10,678 nucleotides of DNA. Source: Bacteroides sp. (GTDB taxonomy: Bacteria > Bacteroidota > Bacteroidia > Bacteroidales > SM23-62). The notes below the pieces were generated by a model. That model was not told the DNA's origin and made no database searches. It saw only the letters and a list, made by a program, of their open reading frames with translations. A program made the translations under genes and the position numbers. Position 1 is the first letter of the stretch, and each line of letters begins with the position of its first letter. Shown piece after piece: positions 1 to 6,355 of this stretch. The stretch spans positions 1-10,678 of the forward strand of contig JAUVKJ010000030.1 of NCBI GenBank assembly GCA_030592145.1, written 5' to 3'.

Positions 1-21
1 GTTAAAATCTGACCACATATT

Positions 22-636
22 ATGAGAATCAGATACCTGCCTTTTGTTCTTGCCATGGCCATCATCGCACTTGGCTCATGCAGTTCAATGAAATACGTAA
101 TTGATTATGATGACCAGGTAAATTTTATCAATTACGAAACATATAATTTCACACCGGCTGCCGATTCAATACCAATGAACCAGTTAAACAAGCGAAGATT
201 ATTTAATGCAATCTCGAAGGAAATGAACGAGAGCGATATACGCTGGGATGCGAATCCTGACATTTATGTGCATGTCCATATTCTGATGAAAGGAAGGACC
301 CGAACGAATGTGACTTACGGACAGGGAGAAACAGTAAGCCTGGGTTCGGGCTTCACCACTACCTATATGGATCTGAGCGAGTATTCAGAAGGCTCCTTTT
401 TCTTTGACATCATTGATGCCAGGCGCAAGCAACTGGTGTGGACTGGAAAGGCGACTGGCGATATCAGGGATTCAGATCCCCTGCGCGAGAAAGATATCCA
501 GCAGATCGTTCAGCGGGTTTTCCGCAAATTCCCCCCCCAACCCGCCAAAATAAGCAATCCGGGTCCAACTCATCCTACTCTGCAAATCTCCGTATCTGGT
601 GCGGGACAGGGATTTTCGATATATCCTGTTAATTGA
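22..636 (+). CDS. DUF4136-type lipoprotein, C-terminus probably frameshifted
   Basis: Predicted membrane-anchored lipoprotein resembling the DUF4136 family, whose function is unknown. The N-terminus is a lipoprotein signal: a hydrophobic stretch at residues 6-17, then lipobox L-G-S-C with the lipidated cysteine at residue 20. The body follows the family layout: a tyrosine/aspartate-rich start (VIDYDDQVNF), a 'PDIYVHVHI' strand near residues 79-87, then a 'FFFDIIDARRKQLVWTGKA' block near 125-143 and a closing 'VQRVFRKFPP'. Family members normally stop a few residues after this KFPP. Here the frame runs about 30 residues further, into sequence with no family character, directly after eight C at 531-538. 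Removing one C gives KFPPNPPK and a TAA at 551-553, about 177 residues. I infer an indel or slippage site. The start codon lies only 21 bases into the window, so upstream signals cannot be judged. Family call fairly sure, role unknown. Confidence 0.75.
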   Translation: MRIRYLPFVLAMAIIALGSCSSMKYVIDYDDQVNFINYETYNFTPAADSIPMNQLNKRRLFNAISKEMNESDIRWDANPDIYVHVHILMKGRTRTNVTYGQGETVSLGSGFTTTYMDLSEYSEGSFFFDIIDARRKQLVWTGKATGDIRDSDPLREKDIQQIVQRVFRKFPPQPAKISNPGPTHPTLQISVSGAGQGFSIYPVN

Positions 637-769
637 TGTAACGATTTGCCGGAGAAACCGTCTTACCTTCAGATGCATCAAAACGGACACAGGTGTACGA
701 ATTTGCTACATATTGAAATGGATTCTGGCAGGTATTGATGCATTAAATAGCAGGATAACAGCAATATAT

Positions 770-777
770 AATATTTG
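770..777 (+). promoter_or_regulatory. weak candidate -7 element ahead of the GRAM gene
   Basis: AATATTTG differs by one constrained base from the Bacteroidota -7 consensus TAnnTTTG and lies in an A/T-rich stretch about 50 bases before the start at 830. I see no convincing -33 TTG at 19-21 bases upstream, so this is only a suggestion. The rest of 637-829 shows no gene or other recognisable element. Confidence 0.2.
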
Positions 778-829
778 GCACCGTTTATGTTCAAATCCAT
801 GTAGTCAAAACCTAAAACAATCCGGCACT

Positions 830-1138
830 ATGGTTATTCCACTGAAAGCAAATGAAGTGGTCGTTAAAGCAGGAGATTCTGCATATTATGCCGATTCCGG
901 GAAGGTTGGCGGAAAGCTGATCCTCACCAATCAAAGAATATATTTTAAGGCATCAAACGGGTATACGGGAAAATATGACCTGGAGATCATCCCCGGCGAG
1001 ATACTCGAGGTTATCTTTTTTAACACCATGAAGATCCTTCCAACCGGCCTGAATGTTGTGATGAAAAGCGGAGAAGAGCGAAAATTTTCCCTGAAGAAGC
1101 GCAACGAGATCGGGGCCATGATCAATAAAATGTACTGA
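830..1138 (+). CDS. small GRAM/PH-like domain protein
   Basis: A 102-residue cytoplasmic protein that is a single GRAM-like domain, a PH-fold module that in eukaryotes binds membranes or lipids; the short bacterial forms have no settled role. The evidence is the core 'GGKLILTNQRIYFKA' at residues 28-42, the typical 'G-K-L-x-L-T-N-x-R-I-x-F' strand-turn-strand. It is followed by 'YDLEIIPGEILEVIFFNTMKILPTGLNVVMKSGEERKFSL', the alternating strands expected of the sheet, and a short C-terminal helix (KKRNEIGAMINKM). There is no signal peptide or membrane segment. The frame is open back to 599, but residues encoded by 599-829 are rich in Arg, Cys and Ile with no domain character. I therefore chose the ATG at 830, where GRAM-like sequence begins. 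A strong terminator 30 bases after the stop suggests a single-gene transcript. Confidence 0.7.
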   Translation: MVIPLKANEVVVKAGDSAYYADSGKVGGKLILTNQRIYFKASNGYTGKYDLEIIPGEILEVIFFNTMKILPTGLNVVMKSGEERKFSLKKRNEIGAMINKMY

Positions 1139-1167
1139 TCAGGCAGGTCCATAAGATGAAAGCCTGC

Positions 1168-1190
1168 CCGGCACACCTGCCGGTTTTTTT
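1168..1190 (+). terminator. intrinsic terminator after the GRAM gene
   Basis: A perfect 6-bp GC-rich stem, CCGGCA (1168-1173) with TGCCGG (1178-1183), encloses a 4-base loop and is followed directly by seven T (1184-1190). It lies 30 bases after the stop codon at 1138 and separates that gene from the one starting at 1250. Confidence 0.88.
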
Positions 1191-1249
1191 GTAACCTTTC
1201 CGGGCATTTCTCCGTAGACCATGAGCAAAAGCCTTCGGCATAGCGTTGA

Positions 1250-1900
1250 ATGAAGCGATCATCGTTAACATATATCATGGTTTTTATGCTGGTTTCTCCC
1301 GTGTTCAGCCAGATTGGGAAGAGGCAGGCTTTCTTTGAGCTGCAGTTTGGCGCGGGACCCACATTCATGTTTACGGATATAGGAAATGTGGGATACGGGG
1401 GCAATATCGAGGTTACTGGGAAATACCGCCTGCATCCTTACCTTGCGCTGAAAGCCAGCCTTGGAGGGGGATTGGCACTGGGTTCAGATGCCGGAACCGA
1501 AAATGATAGCCGGGGAATGGAGTATTATACCATCATGGTAGAGATGACCGGGCAGATTGAATTCTACCTGCTCAAGGAGGGGCGGGGATCTGGCCGGGGC
1601 GGGCATATGGGTTACAAGCCCAGAATCAGGCCCTATCTTTTCGCCGGCGGCGGTCCGCTGTTATTCTATCCCACCCACACTCATGAAAATGCAGAAGAGC
1701 TTCCGGCCTTCAACCGATACACCGTAATTTTGATAGGCGGGGCAGGACTCCTGTACCGGGTCGATAACAATATTTTCTGGGGCTTTCAGGCCGGCGGCCG
1801 GCTGACTACCACAGATTTCCTTGACGGCTTTTCACCGGCTTCGTCCGTCTCGAATGACACCTACTACACCGCACAGATCGTGATGGTATATCGTTTCTGA
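1250..1900 (+). CDS. outer-membrane beta-barrel family protein
   Basis: A 216-residue secreted protein, most likely a small outer-membrane beta-barrel of the broad OmpW/porin-like group common in Bacteroidota; no specific family is recognised. The N-terminus is a Sec signal peptide: K2-R3, a hydrophobic core through residue 18, and probable cleavage at V-F-S/Q (residues 18-21). The rest alternates aromatic and glycine-rich strands: 'FFELQFGAGPTFMF', 'YGGNIEVTGKYRLHPYLALKASLGGGLALG', 'YKPRIRPYLFAGGGPLLFY', 'YTVILIGGAGLLYRV', 'FWGFQAGGRLTTTDF'. It ends in an aromatic terminal strand 'TAQIVMVYRF', with the C-terminal phenylalanine typical of BAM substrates. A Gly/Arg-rich stretch near residues 111-118 would be a loop. 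It converges with the galactose mutarotase gene, so it is not part of that operon. Substrate or role cannot be told from sequence. Confidence 0.7.
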   Translation: MKRSSLTYIMVFMLVSPVFSQIGKRQAFFELQFGAGPTFMFTDIGNVGYGGNIEVTGKYRLHPYLALKASLGGGLALGSDAGTENDSRGMEYYTIMVEMTGQIEFYLLKEGRGSGRGGHMGYKPRIRPYLFAGGGPLLFYPTHTHENAEELPAFNRYTVILIGGAGLLYRVDNNIFWGFQAGGRLTTTDFLDGFSPASSVSNDTYYTAQIVMVYRF

Positions 1901-1902
1901 AT

Positions 1903-1933
1903 AAAAAAAAGCGCTCCCTGATAGAAGCACTTT
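1903..1933 (-). terminator. intrinsic terminator of the mutarotase gene
   Basis: Read on the minus strand, AAAGTGCT (1933-1926) pairs with AGCGCTTT (1915-1908) with one G-U pair. Two further inner pairs (one G-U) extend the stem to about 10 bp around a 6-base loop. Five more T (1907-1903) follow, making an uninterrupted run of eight. It lies about 45 bases beyond the mutarotase stop. On the plus strand the same site has an A-C mismatch and no clean T tract, so it serves the minus-strand gene mainly. Confidence 0.75.
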
Positions 1934-1939
1934 CGTTGT

Positions 1940-1956
1940 TCGCCCGGCATGGGCGA
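1940..1956. repeat. perfect hairpin between convergent genes
   Basis: TCGCCC (1940-1945) and GGGCGA (1951-1956) form a perfect 6-bp GC-rich stem around a 5-base loop. No T tract follows on either strand. It lies between the mutarotase stop and that gene's terminator, and may help termination or protect the mRNA 3' end. Confidence 0.5.
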
Positions 1957-1976
1957 TAGCTATAGGGTGTATCCAC

Positions 1977-3152
1977 TTATTTCACAGAAAACTTAAAAAC
2001 GGTTTTTTGATAATATTTTTCTCCGGGATTCAGAACCGTCGACGGGAAGTTCGGCTGGTTCGGTGAGTCAGGGAAGTGCTGGGTTTCAAAACACAATCCG
2101 CTGCGACGTTCGTAGCTGGCGCCAGATTTGCCTGTTTGGGATCCGTCGAGAAAGTTCCCGATGTAGAACTGTACGCCGGGCTCGGAGGTCAGTACTTCCA
2201 GGAACCTTCCGGTTTCCTCACAGTACAGCGTAGCAGCCAGGTTCAGTCCCTCTTCTGCAGCATTCAGCACCCAGCAGTGGTCATATCCCTTACCTAGCAC
2301 CAGTTGCTCAAAATCATCATTCACCCTGAGTCCGACCTTTGTGGGGGTGTTGAAATCCATGGGTGTTCCCTCCACGGGTGCGATCTCACCTGTAGGGATA
2401 CAGCGTTCATTCATCGGGATATAATGATTCGCATTCAGCATGACTTCGTGGTCGAGGATGGTTCCCTTGCCTTCGCCGAGGAGATTGAAATAGGTGTGCT
2501 GGGTGAGATTGACCACAGTGGGTGCATCGGTCACAGCCCTGTAAACTACCTCAAGGGCGTTGTCGTCGGTGAGGGTGTAGGTAAGTGACAGATCCAGGTT
2601 CCCTGGGTATCCCATGTCCCCGTCGGGACTGACAAGGCTCAGTGTGATCGAGTTATCTGTCACCTCGCCCGTTTCCCAGACCAGTTCGCTAAAACCTTTT
2701 GGTCCGCCGTGTAGCTGGTTCTGGTTGCCGGTTTCGTTGACAGGAAGTTCATAGACAGTACCTTCCAGCTCGAATTTCCCCCCGTCGATCCGGTTCCCAT
2801 AGCGTCCCACAACGGCTCCGAGATAGGGATCACCTTCAGCTGCGTAACTATCCACGTCGTTAAAGCCGAGTGCAATATCTCCCAGGTTGCCATCTTTATC
2901 AGGTACCAGGATGGCCGGGATCACCGCCCCGAAATTGGTGACATATACTTCCATGCCGGCTTCATTGCTAAGCCTGTAAAGATCTGTTTTCTTACCGTCA
3001 ATGGTTTTCCGGAATCCCTCCGCGTCGAGAAACCATTCCGCCTCCGGCGGATATTCGGGGAGCCCCCTCAGTCCCCTTCCAAACTTCGAATTTTTGCAGG
3101 AGCCGAGCGACAGGATCAGTACCGGGATAAGTAGAAAATGGATTGCTTTCAT
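1977..3152 (-). CDS. galM: aldose 1-epimerase (galactose mutarotase), lipoprotein form
   Basis: Interconverts alpha and beta anomers of aldoses such as galactose, glucose or arabinose. At 391 residues it is longer than cytoplasmic GalM (about 340-350) because of an N-terminal lipoprotein signal: hydrophobic residues 5-16, lipobox L-G-S-C, lipid cysteine C19, then K20, so the enzyme should face the periplasm or cell surface. Active-site motifs of the family are present: GRYGNRI (residues 116-122), the substrate histidine H148 in LHGG, the catalytic acid H219 in 'NLTQHTYFNL', D291 in GYDHCW, and the catalytic base E356 in 'LCFETQHFPDSPNQPNFP'. A tryptophan-containing sheet and a terminal basic strand end the fold. 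It is divergent from the symporter across 439 bases, suggesting shared control, and ends in its own terminator. Assignment to the enzyme family is firm; use on L-arabinose is inferred from the neighbouring genes. Confidence 0.93.
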   Translation of the reverse strand: MKAIHFLLIPVLILSLGSCKNSKFGRGLRGLPEYPPEAEWFLDAEGFRKTIDGKKTDLYRLSNEAGMEVYVTNFGAVIPAILVPDKDGNLGDIALGFNDVDSYAAEGDPYLGAVVGRYGNRIDGGKFELEGTVYELPVNETGNQNQLHGGPKGFSELVWETGEVTDNSITLSLVSPDGDMGYPGNLDLSLTYTLTDDNALEVVYRAVTDAPTVVNLTQHTYFNLLGEGKGTILDHEVMLNANHYIPMNERCIPTGEIAPVEGTPMDFNTPTKVGLRVNDDFEQLVLGKGYDHCWVLNAAEEGLNLAATLYCEETGRFLEVLTSEPGVQFYIGNFLDGSQTGKSGASYERRSGLCFETQHFPDSPNQPNFPSTVLNPGEKYYQKTVFKFSVK

Positions 3153-3350
3153 GGTATAAAGTTTAGTTAAAAATAAGAATATCTCCCAAGAAGTGCAAAA
3201 TACTATTGCGTCAATATGGCATCCCGCTGTTTACTGCTTAATGTCCGGCAAACTTTTCCCCCGCTTCGATCCGTACAGTCCAGCGAGATTCAACCACCCC
3301 GTTCCTGACTTCAGCCTTTCGACCCTCTCTTCCTGCCAGCGTGCATGTTC

Positions 3351-3375
3351 GTCCGCGAAGGACTTGTCCTTTTTT
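3351..3375 (+). promoter_or_regulatory. alternative hairpins with T tract (attenuator-like)
   Basis: GTCC (3351-3354) can pair with GGAC (3360-3363), or the inverted repeat AAGGAC-TT-GTCCTT (3358-3371) can fold instead and is followed by four more T. The two folds share GGAC and exclude each other. This resembles a small anti-terminator/terminator pair, but the stems are short and no transcript start upstream is known. Confidence 0.25.
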
Positions 3376-3405
3376 AATGCTCAGGACCCTTATTCTCATT
3401 TTATA

Positions 3406-3435
3406 TTGATTTTAAACAAGTCCCAAATATATGGG
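3406..3435 (+). promoter_or_regulatory. candidate symporter-operon promoter
   Basis: TTG at 3406-3408 is followed after 19 bases by TATATGGG at 3428-3435, matching the spacing of Bacteroidota promoters (-33 TTG, -7 TAnnTTTG) but with two mismatches in the -7 box. The start codon at 3592 would then have a leader of about 150 bases. Weak by itself; the palindrome over the -7 box adds some weight. Confidence 0.25.
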
Positions 3436-3436
3436 A
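3421..3436. promoter_or_regulatory. 16-bp near-palindrome, possible operator
   Basis: TCCCAAATATATGGGA pairs with itself at 7 of 8 positions per arm (TCCCA/TGGGA plus an inner AT/AT). It overlaps the candidate -7 box, where a repressor would block transcription of the symporter run. The regulator is unknown and no regulator gene lies in the window. Confidence 0.35.
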
Positions 3437-3546
3437 AAATCACGGATATGGAGACGCCTGACAGCATCCGGCATACAATATTTGAGGAATTGATGAAAAA
3501 ATAACCACCGGATTTAGAATAATTCATATTTTTAAACCTTTATTAC

Positions 3547-3582
3547 ATCTTAAATAACTAATTAATCTTAAATAACTAATTA
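3547..3582 (+). repeat. exact 18-bp tandem duplication in the symporter leader
   Basis: The 18-base unit ATCTTAAATAACTAATTA occurs twice, back to back and without mismatch (3547-3564 and 3565-3582), ending 9 bases before the symporter ATG at 3592. There is no Shine-Dalgarno sequence here. In Bacteroidota such A-rich, unstructured leaders favour translation initiation, so copy number may affect expression. Confidence 0.9.
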
Positions 3583-3591
3583 CAAAATCTA

Positions 3592-5307
3592 ATGGAATTA
3601 TCTTTCAATTTAAGCTGGATAGACTATTTGATCATGCTGGTCTATTTCGGATTTGTGCTGGGCATCGGCTGGACGCTTAAGCGGTATATGAAATCCTCAA
3701 CGGATTTTCTCGAAGCCGGTCGATCGATCCCTGCCTGGATCACTGGACTGGCATTTATTGCTACCAACCTGGGTGCGCTGGAAGTGATCGGGATGGCTGC
3801 CTCGGGTGCCAAGTACGGCATGGCTACTGTCCATTTTTACTGGGTCGGTGCAATCCCCGCCATGATCTTCCTTGCCATTTTCATGATGCCTTTCTATTAT
3901 GGCTCGAAAGCAAGGTCGGTGCCGGAGTACCTGAAACTGCGGTTCGATGAAAAGACCCGGGGCTTCAATGCATTCTCCTTTGCCGTAATGACCATATTTG
4001 CCTCCGGGATCTCCATGTATGCCCTGGCGATGCTGATGGAAACCCTCCTGGGGTGGGACTTCAATTTCAGCCTGCTGGTTTCCGCGGTGATCGTGCTGGT
4101 TTATGTGTATCTGGGGGGACTCACATCAGCGATCTACAACGAGGTGTTGCAATTTTTCCTGATCGTGATCGGGTTTGCACCGCTGGTGATCCTGGGACTC
4201 ATAAATATCGGCGGATGGGAGGGACTGCAAGAGAGCCTGGTTGAAGTGGCCGTTCGGAACGGGTATGAAGGGGGAGCCTGGAGCCATTCCTGGAAATATA
4301 TGGGAAGTACCGGCTCGAACCCCATGGGGGTTGAGTGGATGGGTATTATAGTGGGACTAGGGTTTGTTCTCTCATTCGGTTACTGGTGCACCAACTTCCT
4401 GGTCGTACAGCGTGCCATGGCAGCCGATTCCATGGCAGGGGCACGCAAAATCCCCCTGATCGGGGCCGGTCCCAAGATGTTCCTGCCGTTCCTGGTCATT
4501 ATTCCCGGGATGATCGCCATCGCTCTTACGACCATGCCTGAGGCAGGATTCGAGCTTCCTCTCAAGGGAAACAGCTATGATTACGATAAGGTGATCCCGG
4601 TACTGCTTATACATTATTTCCCGACCGGGATGCTGGGACTCGGACTCACCGCCCTGATGGCCTCTTTCATGTCCGGTATGGCCGGGAACGTTACCGCCTT
4701 CAATACGGTGTGGACTTATGATATATACCAGAGCTACATCAACAGTAACAAATCCGACAAGCATTATCTCAGGGTGGCACAGCTGACTACGATATTCGGC
4801 GTTCTCGTGAGCATCGCGGCAGCCTATATGGCCCGCATGTTTAACAACGTAATGGATTTCCTGCAACTGATATTCGCCTTTATCAACGCACCCCTGTTTG
4901 CCACCTTCCTGCTGGGTATGTTCTGGAAACGCTCGACCGGGCACGGGGCTTTCTTTGGGCTTATTTCGGGTACCCTGGCAGCCTCCATCCATCACGGGAT
5001 CACAGCGCCGGCCGGGGCAGAAACCCTGGTCAAGGGTGGATGGATGGGTACGGTCGTACATACCTACCCGAGCGAGATGGCCCAGAACTTCTGGACCGCC
5101 ATCTATGCATTTACGGCAGCCCTTGTTCTTACCATCATCATTTCCCTGGCCACCAGACAGAAAAAAAGCGATGAGGATATGAAGGGTCTTGTCTACTCGC
5201 TGACACCCAGGATCAGGGAAGAAGGTATTGTATGGTACAATCGTCCCGTTCCCCTGTCCATCCTCATCGGGATCATGGCAATTATATTAAGTATAATCTT
5301 CTGGTAA
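3592..5307 (+). CDS. sodium/solute symporter (SSS family), probable L-arabinose transporter
   Basis: Inner-membrane Na+-coupled sugar transporter of the SSS (SLC5-like) family with a LeuT-type fold. The 571 residues hold about 14 hydrophobic segments, near 9-29, 47-70, 79-103, 126-153, 159-180, 184-207, 247-272, 292-314, 345-374, 396-416, 420-445, 451-467, 499-520 and 553-571. Family landmarks are the early 'STDFLEAGRSIPAWITGLAFIATNLGA' block (36-62), 'YLGGLTSAIYNEVLQ' (173-187), 'QRAMAADSMAGARK' (273-286) and 'SFMSGMAGNVTAFNTVWTYDIYQ' (358-380), the latter matching the vSGLT helix that carries part of the Na+ site. An ungapped comparison from memory puts S361-G362 opposite the two vSGLT sodium serines, so one serine may be replaced. 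The C-terminal 'GLVYSLTPR' and last helix are typical of longer members. The start follows an A/T-rich leader. Arabinose as substrate is inferred from araD and araB downstream; xylose or galactose remain possible. Confidence 0.9.
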   Translation: MELSFNLSWIDYLIMLVYFGFVLGIGWTLKRYMKSSTDFLEAGRSIPAWITGLAFIATNLGALEVIGMAASGAKYGMATVHFYWVGAIPAMIFLAIFMMPFYYGSKARSVPEYLKLRFDEKTRGFNAFSFAVMTIFASGISMYALAMLMETLLGWDFNFSLLVSAVIVLVYVYLGGLTSAIYNEVLQFFLIVIGFAPLVILGLINIGGWEGLQESLVEVAVRNGYEGGAWSHSWKYMGSTGSNPMGVEWMGIIVGLGFVLSFGYWCTNFLVVQRAMAADSMAGARKIPLIGAGPKMFLPFLVIIPGMIAIALTTMPEAGFELPLKGNSYDYDKVIPVLLIHYFPTGMLGLGLTALMASFMSGMAGNVTAFNTVWTYDIYQSYINSNKSDKHYLRVAQLTTIFGVLVSIAAAYMARMFNNVMDFLQLIFAFINAPLFATFLLGMFWKRSTGHGAFFGLISGTLAASIHHGITAPAGAETLVKGGWMGTVVHTYPSEMAQNFWTAIYAFTAALVLTIIISLATRQKKSDEDMKGLVYSLTPRIREEGIVWYNRPVPLSILIGIMAIILSIIFW

Positions 5308-5317
5308 AAATTAAGTT

Positions 5318-5527
5318 ATGGGTTTAGATATTAAAATACCGATCGGATTATTGTTCACTATCCTGGGACTGCTGCTGGCCATTTATGGCCTGGCAACTTC
5401 GGGTGATGCTGAATTGTACAGGCGTTCACTCGACATCAATGTCAATCTCTGGACAGGCCTGGCAATGCTGGCGTTTGGAGTATTTATGCTTGCCACATCA
5501 AAGCTGACATCTAAGAAGGAAGAATAG
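5318..5527 (+). CDS. small two-helix membrane protein linked to the symporter
   Basis: A 69-residue protein starting 10 bases after the symporter stop, so almost surely cotranscribed. It has two hydrophobic segments, residues 7-27 (IPIGLLFTILGLLLAIYGLAT) and 43-62 (NLWTGLAMLAFGVFMLATSKL). These are joined by a short polar loop with 'DAELYRRSLDINVN', and the tail is basic then acidic (KLTSKKEE). By the positive-inside rule the tail is probably cytoplasmic. From memory, similar micro-proteins accompany SSS transporters in Bacteroidota, and small accessory subunits exist for other symporters. I infer a role in stability or activity of the symporter, but nothing in the sequence proves it. No catalytic motif. 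Real gene: the composition is coherent, the spacing tight, and it has a proper start and stop. Confidence 0.8.
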   Translation: MGLDIKIPIGLLFTILGLLLAIYGLATSGDAELYRRSLDINVNLWTGLAMLAFGVFMLATSKLTSKKEE

Positions 5528-5610
5528 CCCAGGACCTTTAGTTTGGCATATATCCTGCTCATTACAAGGGTTCTGGCTGGTTCCGGTGTTTTACAGATAA
5601 GCATTGATCG

Positions 5611-5620
5611 GACAGCTGTC
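5611..5620. promoter_or_regulatory. 10-bp perfect palindrome upstream of araD
   Basis: GACAGCTGTC is a perfect palindrome in the 125-base gap between the micro-protein and araD, 32 bases before the araD start. It could be an operator for an internal promoter, but short palindromes arise by chance and no second copy was seen in the window. Confidence 0.2.
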
Positions 5621-5652
5621 GGGTTTGTACAATAATTAAGAAAACCAAAAAG

Positions 5653-6339
5653 ATGCTGGAAGAACTGAAAAAATCGGTATGCCGGGCCAACCTTGACCTG
5701 GTGAAGTACGGGCTGGTAATATTCACCTGGGGAAACGTAAGCGGGATCGACCGTGGAAGGGGAATGGTGGTGATTAAGCCCAGCGGTGTTTCCTACGATG
5801 ACATGAAAGCGGATGACATGGTGGTCCTCGACCTGGACGGGAATACCGTTGAAGGGGAATTGAAACCTTCCTCGGATACCCCAACCCATCTTCATCTGTA
5901 CCGTGAGTTTTCCGGTCCCGGCGGGATTGTCCACACGCACAGCGAATGGGCCACATCCTGGGCACAGGCCGGGCGTTCAATTCCTGCATACGGCACCAGC
6001 CACGCGGATTATTTTTACGGGGAGATTCCCTGCACCCGGCTGCTGACCGAGGCGGAAGTGAAAGAGGCCTATGAGCACAACACCGGCGTGGTGATCGTGG
6101 AGACCTTCAAGGGCCTTGACCCCATGACGATTCCCGGTGTTCTCGTGGCACAGCACGGCCCTTTTGCATGGGGAAAGGACCCGCATGACGCCGTACACAA
6201 CGCCAAGGTGATGGACGAAGTGGCAAAAATGGCCTTCCGCAGTGAATTCCTTGGGAATAAAAAGCCCATCGACCCCTGTCTCCTTGACAAGCATTACCTG
6301 CGCAAGCACGGGAAGGATGCATCCTACGGACAGAGATAA
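5653..6339 (+). CDS. araD: L-ribulose-5-phosphate 4-epimerase
   Basis: Converts L-ribulose 5-phosphate to D-xylulose 5-phosphate, the last step of bacterial L-arabinose breakdown, by a metal-dependent retro-aldol/aldol mechanism. The 228 residues match the usual length (E. coli 231) and are collinear with it from memory. Landmarks are '[11 protein letters not shown]' (24-34), phosphate-binding '[11 protein letters not shown]' (41-51), 'KPSSDTPTH' (71-79) with D75, metal ligands H94 and H96 in '[10 protein letters not shown]', '[16 protein letters not shown]' (114-129) with catalytic D119, third metal histidine H168 in '[11 protein letters not shown]', and C-terminal '[11 protein letters not shown]...YGQR' with catalytic Y225. 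All key residues are present, so it should be active. It lies 125 bases after the micro-protein gene and 16 bases before araB. Related aldolases (fuculose-phosphate, UlaF/SgbE) share the fold, but the ara neighbours and close match make AraD the best call. Confidence 0.95.
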   Translation: MLEELKKSVCRANLDLVKYGLVIFTWGNVSGIDRGRGMVVIKPSGVSYDDMKADDMVVLDLDGNTVEGELKPSSDTPTHLHLYREFSGPGGIVHTHSEWATSWAQAGRSIPAYGTSHADYFYGEIPCTRLLTEAEVKEAYEHNTGVVIVETFKGLDPMTIPGVLVAQHGPFAWGKDPHDAVHNAKVMDEVAKMAFRSEFLGNKKPIDPCLLDKHYLRKHGKDASYGQR

Positions 6340-6355
6340 TTTATACTACCACGCA

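Larger units (their letters stand above)
3153..3591. promoter_or_regulatory. divergent regulatory region between galM and the symporter
   Basis: 439 bases without a convincing gene separate the divergent mutarotase and symporter genes, so promoters for both should lie here. Towards the symporter I see a hairpin at 3351-3375, a near-palindrome over a candidate promoter at 3406-3436, and an 18-bp tandem duplication in the A/T-rich leader. Towards galM the minus strand has TATTTTG (3202-3196), close to the -7 consensus but one base short and without a clear -33 TTG. A 103-codon frame with a GTG start (3193-3504) has no domain character and is not accepted as a gene. No site matching a specific regulator was recognised. 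Confidence 0.6.

Noticed and set aside
606..629. Inverted repeat ACAGG/CCTGT as terminator of the lipoprotein gene
   Set aside because: The arms are short, need a bulge to extend, and are followed by no T tract.
599..829. N-terminal extension of the GRAM protein
   Set aside because: The 77 extra residues lack domain character, and the GRAM-like sequence starts neatly at the ATG at 830.
3193..3504. 103-codon frame with GTG start in the divergent region
   Set aside because: Its residues (many Ser, Pro, Phe, Cys) show no domain, no signal and no ribosome-loading context, and the span overlaps candidate control elements. A degraded gene cannot be excluded but nothing recognisable remains.
4372..5061. 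Long minus-strand frame (229 codons) inside the symporter gene
   Set aside because: It is antisense to a clear SSS transporter, and its Gly/His/Arg-rich translation is typical of the reverse complement of a membrane-protein gene.
6242..6355. N-terminal extension of AraB overlapping araD
   Set aside because: Ribulokinase sequence begins at the ATG at 6356. The upstream part is the araD 3' end read in another frame.
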